Assembly (NCBI GenBank): GCA_958427145.1
Contig: CAUAAZ010000002.1
Location: 74,692-138,691 of the forward strand
Length of the DNA: 64,000 bases
Direction: 5' to 3'
Origin: an uncultured Collinsella sp.
GTDB lineage: Bacteria > Actinomycetota > Coriobacteriia > Coriobacteriales > Coriobacteriaceae
Program-made: the position numbers and the translations under genes
Shown: positions 16,174 to 23,005 of the stretch, one piece after another
Layout: the number at the start of each line of letters is the position of its first letter
Position numbering within the stretch: the stretch's first letter is position 1
The notes under the pieces: generated by a model
The model's input: the letters and a program-made list of their open reading frames with translations, nothing else
Databases searched by the model: none
What the model was told of the DNA's origin: nothing

Positions 16174-17094
16174 CTATTCGCCGCGGGGATGGGCTTGAGC
16201 CACGGCACGTTTGAGCCGATCGGGCGTGAGGTGCGTGTAAATCTGCGTCGTGGACAGGCTCGCATGACCCAGCAGCTCTTGAACCGAGCGCAGGTCCGCA
16301 CCGCCCTCAAGCAAGTCGGTCGCAAAGGTATGGCGCATCGCATGCGGGGCGATGTCGGCCGGAATGCCGGCGAGCGTCGCCAGCGTATGGAACCGCCGCC
16401 GGAGCATGGCGGCGCTCATGCGATTGCCACGCGCCGATATAAGCAGCGGATGCGGCCCAGTAGCGAGGTCGCGGCGCTTTGCCTGAGCGAGCAACTCCGG
16501 CCTCCCCTCCTCAATATAGAGACGCGTCACATCGAGCGCACGACGATACAGAGGGACGATACGCTCCTTGCTCCCCTTGCCCCAAAGTCGCAGCGTTCGC
16601 TCGGACCAACCAATAGACTCCACGTTGAGCGCCGCGAGCTCCGAGATTCGCGCGCCGGAGGCATAGAGCAACTCAAGCATCGCCGCATCGCGCAGTCCCG
16701 CGGGCGTCGAGGTATCAGGCGTCTTGAGCAGCGCCTCGACCTGCTGGGTCGTAAGGACGCCCGGCAGGTCACGCGGCAGCTTGGGCGATGCGATCGCCGA
16801 GACCACATCGCCCTCGACAATCCCCTCGGCAGCCATCCAGCGATAGAGAGATCGGATAGCCGACAGGTGCGCCGCAAGCGTTCGGGGAGCCACCTGCTCA
16901 CGCGAAAGCTCAGCAAGATAGCGACGAATGGTGCGCACGTCGGCAGCGAAAGCATCAATATCCTCGCGCTCGCACCAGGCAGCAAAGCGCTCCAGCCTCG
17001 AGCCATAGGCCGTCACCGTGTTGGGAGAAAGTCCCTCGACGCGTGCGATATAGGCGATAAAAGAGTCGACGGTGTCGTACAGGTCAAAGGCTAT
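16174..17094 (-). CDS. xerC: Tyrosine recombinase XerC/XerD-type, apparent AUA start
   Basis: A site-specific recombinase of the chromosome dimer resolution type. Catalytic residues are visible: Arg in GARISEL, Lys in GKGSKER, HxxR in HAMRHTF, His in GHASLST and Tyr in TQIYTH. The conserved N-terminal core-binding sequence (DTVDSFIAYIARVEGLSPNT) lies upstream of the first canonical start (GTG at 17016), so that start would truncate the protein. The only well-placed initiation point is ATA at 17094, 9 nt after GGAGG, which gives 306 residues, the normal family length. The frame overlaps the trmFO stop. CTG at 17082 is an alternative. Xer identity (C or D) cannot be fixed from sequence alone. 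Confidence 0.85.
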   Translation of the reverse strand: MAFDLYDTVDSFIAYIARVEGLSPNTVTAYGSRLERFAAWCEREDIDAFAADVRTIRRYLAELSREQVAPRTLAAHLSAIRSLYRWMAAEGIVEGDVVSAIASPKLPRDLPGVLTTQQVEALLKTPDTSTPAGLRDAAMLELLYASGARISELAALNVESIGWSERTLRLWGKGSKERIVPLYRRALDVTRLYIEEGRPELLAQAKRRDLATGPHPLLISARGNRMSAAMLRRRFHTLATLAGIPADIAPHAMRHTFATDLLEGGADLRSVQELLGHASLSTTQIYTHLTPDRLKRAVAQAHPRGE

Positions 17095-18428
17095 GACCGG
17101 TCGCCTCCAAACAAGTCGGAACGCGTGGCCAAGTAGGCATCGAGGGCCTCGAGCGCACGGTCCGCATAGGCCTGATAGCGGTCGCGCTTGCTGCGGCGCT
17201 TACCGTCCTCGAGCGGCGGCACCAGGCCAAAATTAACATGCATGGGCTGATAGCCCACGGTGGCAGGATCGGTCGCATAGCCCACGAGCGCACCCAGGGC
17301 GCCCACACGCGGCAACTCGACGGGATCGGCACCGATAGCATCGGCATAGGTGTTGAGCGCCGCGAGCAGACCGGTCGCCACGGCTTCCATGTACCCCTCG
17401 GTGCCGGTGATCTGACCGGCCAGGCGCACACCCGTGCCAGGCACGGCAAAGGTGCCATCGAGCACGTGCGGGGCGTCGACAAAGGTATTGCGGTGCATGA
17501 CACCGTAGCGGAAGAACTCAGCGTTCTCCAGACCCGGCACCATATGAAAGACGCGCTTCTGCTCGCCAAAGGTCAAGTTGGTCTGGAAGCCCACCAGGTT
17601 ATAGGCGGTCTTCTCCTTGTTCTCGGCACGCAGCTGAATCGCCGCCCAGGGGCGACGTCCGGTACGCGGGTCGGTGAGGCCGACGGGCTTCATGGCGCCA
17701 AAGCGAATGGCGTCCTTGCCGGTGCGCGCAACTTCCTCGGCAGGCTGGCAGGCCTGGAACAGATCGCCGCCCTCAAAGTCTTTGAGCACCACACGGTCGG
17801 CCGTGGTAAGCGCCTCGATAAAGGCCTCGTACTCCTCCTTGTTGAGCGGAGCGTTGAGATAGTCGCCGCTCCCCTGCTCCTCATAGCGCGACTGCGAAAA
17901 CAGCACGTCCATATCGAGCGTGGAGGCATCGACGATCGGCGCCGCGGCATCGAAGAACGCAAGGGCGTCGCCACCGACGAGCTTCATGACCTCTTCGCTC
18001 AGCGCCGGTGAACACAGCGGGCCCGCGGCAATGACCACGTGGCCCTCGGGAATCTGCGTGACCTCGCCGTGCACGACCTCGATATTGGGACGGGCGGCAA
18101 CCTCGGCCTCGACAAGCTCGGAAAACTTGACGCGGTCGACCGCCAGGGCACCGCCGGCGGGAACAGCCGCGCGATGGGCGCAATCGAGCAGGACTGAACC
18201 CATGCGCTCAAGCTCGGCCTTCAGCAAACCAGCCGCGGAATCCGGACGAGTCGACTTAAACGAATTGGAGCAGACGAGCTCTGCCAGGTGATCGGTATGG
18301 TGGGCCGGGGAGCTCACCTGGGGGCGCATCTCGCACAGCTTTACGGTAAACCCACGGTCTGCCAGTTGAATTGCGCATTCCGAACCCGCCAGACCGCCAC
18401 CGATAACCGTCACCTGATCGAACTGCAT
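17091..18428 (-). CDS. trmFO: tRNA m5U54 methyltransferase TrmFO (folate/FAD-dependent)
   Basis: A 445-residue flavoprotein that methylates U54 of tRNA with methylenetetrahydrofolate. The FAD-binding VIGGGLAGSECAIQLADRG is at the N-terminus; LVCSNSFKST and the GTEGYMEAVATGL region near the C-terminus are family signatures. The ATG at 18428 is chosen over a TTG at 18434 because AAAGG is 9 nt from it. It follows dprA and precedes xerC with overlap, the Firmicutes-like dprA-trmFO-xerC order. Confidence 0.96.
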   Translation of the reverse strand: MQFDQVTVIGGGLAGSECAIQLADRGFTVKLCEMRPQVSSPAHHTDHLAELVCSNSFKSTRPDSAAGLLKAELERMGSVLLDCAHRAAVPAGGALAVDRVKFSELVEAEVAARPNIEVVHGEVTQIPEGHVVIAAGPLCSPALSEEVMKLVGGDALAFFDAAAPIVDASTLDMDVLFSQSRYEEQGSGDYLNAPLNKEEYEAFIEALTTADRVVLKDFEGGDLFQACQPAEEVARTGKDAIRFGAMKPVGLTDPRTGRRPWAAIQLRAENKEKTAYNLVGFQTNLTFGEQKRVFHMVPGLENAEFFRYGVMHRNTFVDAPHVLDGTFAVPGTGVRLAGQITGTEGYMEAVATGLLAALNTYADAIGADPVELPRVGALGALVGYATDPATVGYQPMHVNFGLVPPLEDGKRRSKRDRYQAYADRALEALDAYLATRSDLFGGDRS

Positions 18429-18442
18429 CTGCAAACACCTTT

Positions 18443-19378
18443 CTAATTGACACGTTTTCCATTGTGACCGAAGGGCGTCTGGGCGTGAAGGGCAAACTTG
18501 GAGGGCGCATACCTTCCATCCATCATGCGCTCGATAAGACCCTCGAGTTCAAGCGAACCCAAGAGTTTGAGTACGCCGACAGCATCGAGCGAGACGAGCG
18601 CCGCGATGTCGTCGACCTTGAGCGGAGAGGCGATGAGCGCATGCATCACGGTCTGCTGCGTTGGATCCAGGTCGGCAATGCCGGGAGCATCGGGGCGCGA
18701 GTAGCGCAGGGTTCCGTAGATGCGTGAGATAGCCATCTCGATAGATTCCTCGTCGACGATGCAGCAGGCACCGTTCGCAATGAGGTAATTCGTGCCACGC
18801 GACTCGGGCGATAGGATCGACCCCGGCACGGCAAGAAGTTCGCGCCCCAAATCCATAGCAGCCTCGGCTGTGGAAAACGTCCCAGAAGGCATACCCGCCT
18901 CGGATACAAAGAGGGCTTGCGACAGGGCCGCGATTACGCGATTGCGGCGCGGAAAGGCGAACTTGCGCGGACCCATGCCCCACGGAGAGATCGACACGAC
19001 CGCGCCACCCGTATCAAGCGTGCGCGTAATCAGCCCCGCGCTCGAACGCGGGTAGACCACGTCGGCGCCCGTCCCCAGCACCACAACGTGTTTGCCGCCG
19101 GCGTTGACCGCAGCCCAACCCGAGGCCTGGTCACAACCGACCGCACCGCCCGAAACTACCGTCACTCCCGCCTCAACCGCCACCTTCGCCGCAAGCTCTG
19201 CCACGGCAAGACCATACGGCGAGGCCTTTCGCGCACCGATGATGGAGAGCGCGGGCGTCGAAAGCGCCTCGGGGTTGCCGCGCACATAGAGCGTCTGAGG
19301 TACATCAGAAAGCTCCAAAACGGTCTCGGGATACAACGCGTCACCTGGATGCAGCTCGAAGGTCCCCTCAGCCATCAT
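18443..19378 (-). CDS. dprA: DNA-processing protein DprA (Smf)
   Basis: A 311-residue Rossmann-like protein that loads RecA onto incoming single-stranded DNA in natural transformation. ALSIIGARKASPYGLAVAEL opens the conserved core and VVSGGAVGCDQASGWAAV and PGSILSPESRGTNYLI continue it. The C-terminal 60 residues look like a DML1-type winged helix. No N-terminal SAM domain is present. The start overlaps the comM stop as ATGATG, with AGAAGG 6 nt before the first ATG. It pairs with comM, another transformation-linked gene. Confidence 0.95.
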   Translation of the reverse strand: MMAEGTFELHPGDALYPETVLELSDVPQTLYVRGNPEALSTPALSIIGARKASPYGLAVAELAAKVAVEAGVTVVSGGAVGCDQASGWAAVNAGGKHVVVLGTGADVVYPRSSAGLITRTLDTGGAVVSISPWGMGPRKFAFPRRNRVIAALSQALFVSEAGMPSGTFSTAEAAMDLGRELLAVPGSILSPESRGTNYLIANGACCIVDEESIEMAISRIYGTLRYSRPDAPGIADLDPTQQTVMHALIASPLKVDDIAALVSLDAVGVLKLLGSLELEGLIERMMDGRYAPSKFALHAQTPFGHNGKRVN

Positions 19379-20898
19379 TGGTCCCTTCTTCCCTGGTACA
19401 TCGCCGCCTCGAGCACGTGGTCCTGCGTCACCTGCTCGCTCTCGGCGACATCTGCGATCGTGCGCGCAATGCGAACAAGGCGCACGATGCCACGCCCTGT
19501 GAGATGCGTGCGCTTCGACAGGCCGAGCACACACTTCTCCGCCGCATCATCGAGCTCAAAGGTCGAAACGACGCCGTCAATGGACCGTGTCTCGTCATCC
19601 TCGGCCTCGGCATCCGCATCGTCCATGCGGGATTCGCGCCAAGCGCGAAAGGCGCGACCGCGCACAACGTAGTCACGTAACTCGGCCGACGACATGCCCT
19701 CCGCACCCTCGATAATCACTTGAGGGTCGGGACGGGTCACATCGATCATCATGTCGATACGGTCGGCCAAAGGACCGCGCAGTTTAGACCGATAGCGCTC
19801 GACCATCGCCGCCGAGCAGCGACACGGCACCTCGCGATCGCCCAAAAAGCCGCAGGGGCAGGGATTGCTCGCAGCCAGCAGCTGAAAGCGCGACGGGAAG
19901 GTAAAAGCCCCGTCGACGCGTACGATCCTCACGTAGCCGCGCTCGATGGGCTGACGCAGCGTCTGCAGCACGCCAGTGGGAAACTCGGCAAGCTCGTCCA
20001 AAAAGAGCACGCCGCCATGAGCAAGGCTGATCTCACCCGGGTGCACCGGGCGCCCGCCGCCGATAAGGCCTGCGGTCGAAATACTGTGATGGGGACTGCG
20101 GAAGGGCCGGTGCCCCGCCAACAAGCCATCAATGTTCTCGCCCAAAACCGAATGGATGCACAGCGCCTCCTGTTGATCCTCAACGGAAAGCTCGGGCAGG
20201 ATGCCGGTCATACGACGCGCGAGCATCGTCTTGCCCGATCCCGGGGACCCGATCATGAGCAAGCCGAGTTCTCCTGCCGCCGCAAGCGCCATGCCGCGCT
20301 TGGCGACCTCCTGCCCCAGTACGTCGGCATAGTCGAGCTCGGGCTCAAAGGTCGCCTCGACGCCCTCGGAATCCAAGTAGTGCCGCGCGGCATCGCCCAT
20401 GCCATGGGCAAGCTGAGACAAATGATCGATGAATCCACAATCCACGCCCGCGAGTGGCACATGCTGGTCTGACCTGCCGGCGATAAAAGACAGCCCCATG
20501 TCGCGAGCCAGCAGCTGAAACGCCACCTCGCCCTTGACGGGAAGCACCGTACCGTCCAAGCCGAGCTCGCCGGCGATAAGGCAGCAATCGAGGTTGTCAC
20601 GGGGAATCTGCCCATCGGCCGCTAGAACCGCGATGGCGATGGGCAGATCAAAGCCGCTACCGGTCTTGCGAATATCGCCGGGCGCCAGGTTGACAGTAAT
20701 GCCCGAGCGTGGGATCTCGAACCCGGCGGAGCGCATCGCGCAGCGAATACGACCGCGTGACTCCATCACCTCCATACTCGGAATACCGAGCATCTGAATG
20801 CCCGGAACGCCACCGGCAAGCGAGACCTCGACCGTGACGGGAATCGCCTCGACGCCGCGGATGCAGGCCGCGTGAACGGCAAACGTCTCGAACGCCAT
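19375..20898 (-). CDS. comM: ComM / YifB-type Mg-chelatase-like AAA+ ATPase
   Basis: A 507-residue AAA+ helicase-like ATPase. Residues 1-170 form the Lon-protease-like (S5 fold) N-terminal domain (AFETFAVHAACIRGVEAIPV). Walker A is GSPGSGKTMLARR, Walker B is GGVLFLDELAEF, and a cysteine-rich zinc site lies in NPCPCGFLGDREVPCRC. ComM promotes branch migration in natural transformation in Vibrio; elsewhere its role is less certain. The ATG at 20898 overlaps the yraN stop as TGATG, so the two are coupled. Confidence 0.94.
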   Translation of the reverse strand: MAFETFAVHAACIRGVEAIPVTVEVSLAGGVPGIQMLGIPSMEVMESRGRIRCAMRSAGFEIPRSGITVNLAPGDIRKTGSGFDLPIAIAVLAADGQIPRDNLDCCLIAGELGLDGTVLPVKGEVAFQLLARDMGLSFIAGRSDQHVPLAGVDCGFIDHLSQLAHGMGDAARHYLDSEGVEATFEPELDYADVLGQEVAKRGMALAAAGELGLLMIGSPGSGKTMLARRMTGILPELSVEDQQEALCIHSVLGENIDGLLAGHRPFRSPHHSISTAGLIGGGRPVHPGEISLAHGGVLFLDELAEFPTGVLQTLRQPIERGYVRIVRVDGAFTFPSRFQLLAASNPCPCGFLGDREVPCRCSAAMVERYRSKLRGPLADRIDMMIDVTRPDPQVIIEGAEGMSSAELRDYVVRGRAFRAWRESRMDDADAEAEDDETRSIDGVVSTFELDDAAEKCVLGLSKRTHLTGRGIVRLVRIARTIADVAESEQVTQDHVLEAAMYQGRRDQ

Positions 20899-21383
20899 CA
20901 CGACACCTGCCAATCGAACGCGTTGTACTGGTGCTCGATCTCGGCGATATGCCCGCCGCGGATGGTGACACCCACGGCATCGAAGCGAATCGCCTTGAGC
21001 GGATAGTGCTCCATGAGATAGCAACTTGCGATGCGGCGGTAGCGGCGTTGCTTTTGGGCGTCCACGGCCTCCTCCGGAAAGACCCTCGTGCTGCAATCCA
21101 GTGCAACGCGTCTGGTCTTGACCTCGGCCATTACCACGACATCGTCGAGCTCATCGAGCAGCACCAGATCGGCCTCGCCCTCGGTGCAACGATAGCCCTG
21201 CTCCAGCAAGGTGTAGCCGCGCTCGTTAAAGTAGTCGATGGTGATCAGCTCGCCCAGCATGCCCAGCTCGCGGGGACTGAGTCCCTTGATAAACTCGGGC
21301 GTCATCGCCCCGGAGTCGAGCTCGCCGTTTTCCCAACGCTCCTTGAGCTGCTGCGTCTTGCTCTTTTTGCTTGCGGCACTCAT
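20898..21383 (-). CDS. yraN: YraN family (UPF0102) nuclease-fold protein
   Basis: A 161-residue protein with the UPF0102 restriction-endonuclease-like core: LGELITIDYFNERGYTLLEQ, GEADLVLLDELDDVVVMAEV and the VKTR end of the E-D-ExK-like motif. It is about 35 residues longer than typical YraN because of a charged N-terminal extension (KKSKTQQLKERWENG). The ATG at 21383 follows GGAAAGGAG. Function is unknown; its conserved position beside comM and dprA suggests a DNA-processing role. Confidence 0.88.
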   Translation of the reverse strand: MSAASKKSKTQQLKERWENGELDSGAMTPEFIKGLSPRELGMLGELITIDYFNERGYTLLEQGYRCTEGEADLVLLDELDDVVVMAEVKTRRVALDCSTRVFPEEAVDAQKQRRYRRIASCYLMEHYPLKAIRFDAVGVTIRGGHIAEIEHQYNAFDWQVS

Positions 21384-21481
21384 GGGGTCTCCTTTCCCGC
21401 ACACTGCATTGCCCCGATGATGAGGGCACCTTTCATGCGGGTAAGTACTGGAAGCAAACCAAAAGCTGACCAAATGCCGTC

Positions 21482-21523
21482 AAAAAACGGGCCGTACGCA
21501 ACAATGGTGTTGCACACGGCCCG
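21482..21523 (-). terminator. Intrinsic terminator of rplS-rnhB
   Basis: On the minus strand CGGGCCGT and ACGGCCCG arms enclose a 22-nt loop and are followed by TTTTTT. It separates rnhB from yraN. Confidence 0.85.
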
Positions 21524-21572
21524 CTACCAGCTGGTTTACAAAACTCCAGAAGTCCCTGTCTCCACAATTGAC

Positions 21573-22361
21573 CTAGAAAAGGCGCTCAGTCTGCAGAAAG
21601 TTTCCGCAAAAGCTCACGCGGTGCAACGGACAAAGTCCATGTTTGCGAATGGCCTCGATGTGCTCGGGGCTCGCATAGCCCTTCGACTCGGCCAGATGGT
21701 ACTCGGGGTACTCGGCGTCGTACTCGACCATCATCTCGTCACGCGTGACCTTGGCCATGATGGACGCCGCAGCGATGCAGGCGATCTTGGCATCGCCCTT
21801 CACCACATCGCGCTCGTTAGGAACGGCGCCCAAGGGGCTGCCATCCATGAGGACGCAGTCGGGTTCAAGCCCCGTATCGGCCACGGCGCCCGCAACGGCG
21901 GTACGGATAGCACGGGCCATGCCCATCTCATCGATATCCTTAGGCGCGATATGGCAAAAACCGATCGCCGTCGCCACCTCGGCAATCTTCACTGAGAGCA
22001 ACTCGCGGCGCGCCGGCGTGAGCTTTTTGGAATCGTTGATGCCCCAGACGCGCGGCTCCATAGGAAGGCAGACAGCGCATACCGTCAAAGGACCGGCCAC
22101 CGATCCGCGACCCACCTCGTCGACACCAACGACCACCCCATCGCCGCCAAGCTCATGCATAAGCTCGTACATGTCATTGACGCGCTCGCGCTCGGCAAGT
22201 TCCTTGGCATGGCGCTTAAGAGCACGCTCGCAAGCCTTGATCACCTGCTGGCGCGGGTCCTCGCGATAATGCTCCACGAGGGCGGGGATCTCCTCAAACG
22301 TTGCGCTCGCCAGCTCTCCGGCAACCTGCGATGCCGAAACCGAGCTCGTCATATTGGCCAT
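21573..22361 (-). CDS. rnhB: Ribonuclease HII
   Basis: A 262-residue RNase H that cuts RNA in RNA-DNA hybrids and at misincorporated ribonucleotides. GVDEVGRGSVAGPLTVCAV carries the first catalytic Asp-Glu pair; INDSKKLT and the segment AASIMAKVTRDEMM complete the active site. An N-terminal helix-rich region of about 75 residues precedes the catalytic domain. The ATG at 22361 follows AGGAGGG. It is cotranscribed with or close behind rplS, as in many bacteria. Confidence 0.96.
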   Translation of the reverse strand: MANMTSSVSASQVAGELASATFEEIPALVEHYREDPRQQVIKACERALKRHAKELAERERVNDMYELMHELGGDGVVVGVDEVGRGSVAGPLTVCAVCLPMEPRVWGINDSKKLTPARRELLSVKIAEVATAIGFCHIAPKDIDEMGMARAIRTAVAGAVADTGLEPDCVLMDGSPLGAVPNERDVVKGDAKIACIAAASIMAKVTRDEMMVEYDAEYPEYHLAESKGYASPEHIEAIRKHGLCPLHRVSFCGNFLQTERLF

Positions 22362-22389
22362 ACCAGGCCCTCCTTGCATGCAAATCAGA

Positions 22390-22420
22390 TAAAAAGAAGG
22401 GCCACCCGAAGGTGACCCTT
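22390..22420 (-). terminator. Terminator after rplS with UUCG tetraloop
   Basis: AAGGGTCACC-TTCG-GGTGGCCCTT on the minus strand, followed by CTTTTTATC. It lies between rplS and rnhB and may reduce read-through into rnhB. Confidence 0.8.
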
Positions 22421-22454
22421 GTGTCCAAACGAGTGGACAGACGCTGCGATCTTC

Positions 22455-22796
22455 TTAGCGCTTCTCGGGGATGCGAGCAGCCTTGCCCACCTTGTCGCGG
22501 AGGTAGTACAGCTTGGCGCGACGGACGCGACCATGACGAACGACCTCGAGCTTGGCGATCTTGGGGCTGTGAAGCGGGAAGGTACGCTCAACACCGACAC
22601 CGAAGGACATCTTGCGGACGGTGAAGGTCTCGCGGGCACCGGCGCCGGCCATGCGGATGACGTCGCCCTGGAAGACCTGGATGCGCTCGCGGTCGCCTTC
22701 CTTAATGCGGTAGTGAACCTTGACGTTGTCGGCGACGCGAACCTGAGGAATGTCCTCGCGGATCTGCTGACGCTCGATTGCGCGGATGTAATCCAT
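22455..22796 (-). CDS. rplS: 50S ribosomal protein L19
   Basis: A 113-residue L19. DYIRAIERQQIREDIPQVRV at the N-terminus and FPLHSPKIAKLEVVRHGRVR match the family through its whole length. The ATG at 22796 has AAGGA 7 nt upstream; a TTG two codons earlier is too close. It has a strong promoter and a hairpin leader of its own. Confidence 0.97.
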   Translation of the reverse strand: MDYIRAIERQQIREDIPQVRVADNVKVHYRIKEGDRERIQVFQGDVIRMAGAGARETFTVRKMSFGVGVERTFPLHSPKIAKLEVVRHGRVRRAKLYYLRDKVGKAARIPEKR

Positions 22797-22820
22797 GTGC
22801 AATTCCTTACTCTTCTAGAG

Positions 22821-22844
22821 GTGCCGTACCACCTTGGCCGGCAC
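22821..22844 (-). promoter_or_regulatory. Hairpin in the rplS leader
   Basis: GTGCCG (minus, 22844-22839) pairs with CGGCAC (22826-22821) across a GC-rich loop, about 25 nt before the L19 start. L19 leaders are regulated by their own product in some phyla. Here only the hairpin and its position are seen. Confidence 0.4.
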
Positions 22845-22865
22845 GTAGTTGAACAAACGTATTCG

Positions 22866-22893
22866 AGTATACACGCGCGGGTTTCTGCTGCAA
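22866..22893 (-). promoter_or_regulatory. Promoter of rplS
   Basis: On the minus strand TTGCAG (22888-22893), 16 bp, then TATACT (22866-22871). Both boxes are close to consensus. Confidence 0.7.
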
Positions 22894-22939
22894 GAACAAT
22901 TTTTTACGCAGACAAAAAGACAAAACCCGCACATGATAA

Positions 22940-22967
22940 CCGCCCGCCTCACGAATGAGACGGGCGG
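22940..22967 (-). terminator. Terminator-like hairpin after ppdK
   Basis: CCGCCCGTCTC and GAGGCGGGCGG form an 11-bp stem (one wobble) about 40 bp after the ppdK stop. The tail is only moderately T-rich. Confidence 0.6.
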
Positions 22968-23005
22968 CATGAAGGGGGCTAAGCTAGGCGTCTAAACCCA
23001 AAACG

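Noticed and set aside
16174..17094. XerC-type gene as a prophage or island integrase
   Set aside because: It sits in the conserved trmFO-xer-rpsB order with no att repeats or foreign genes nearby.
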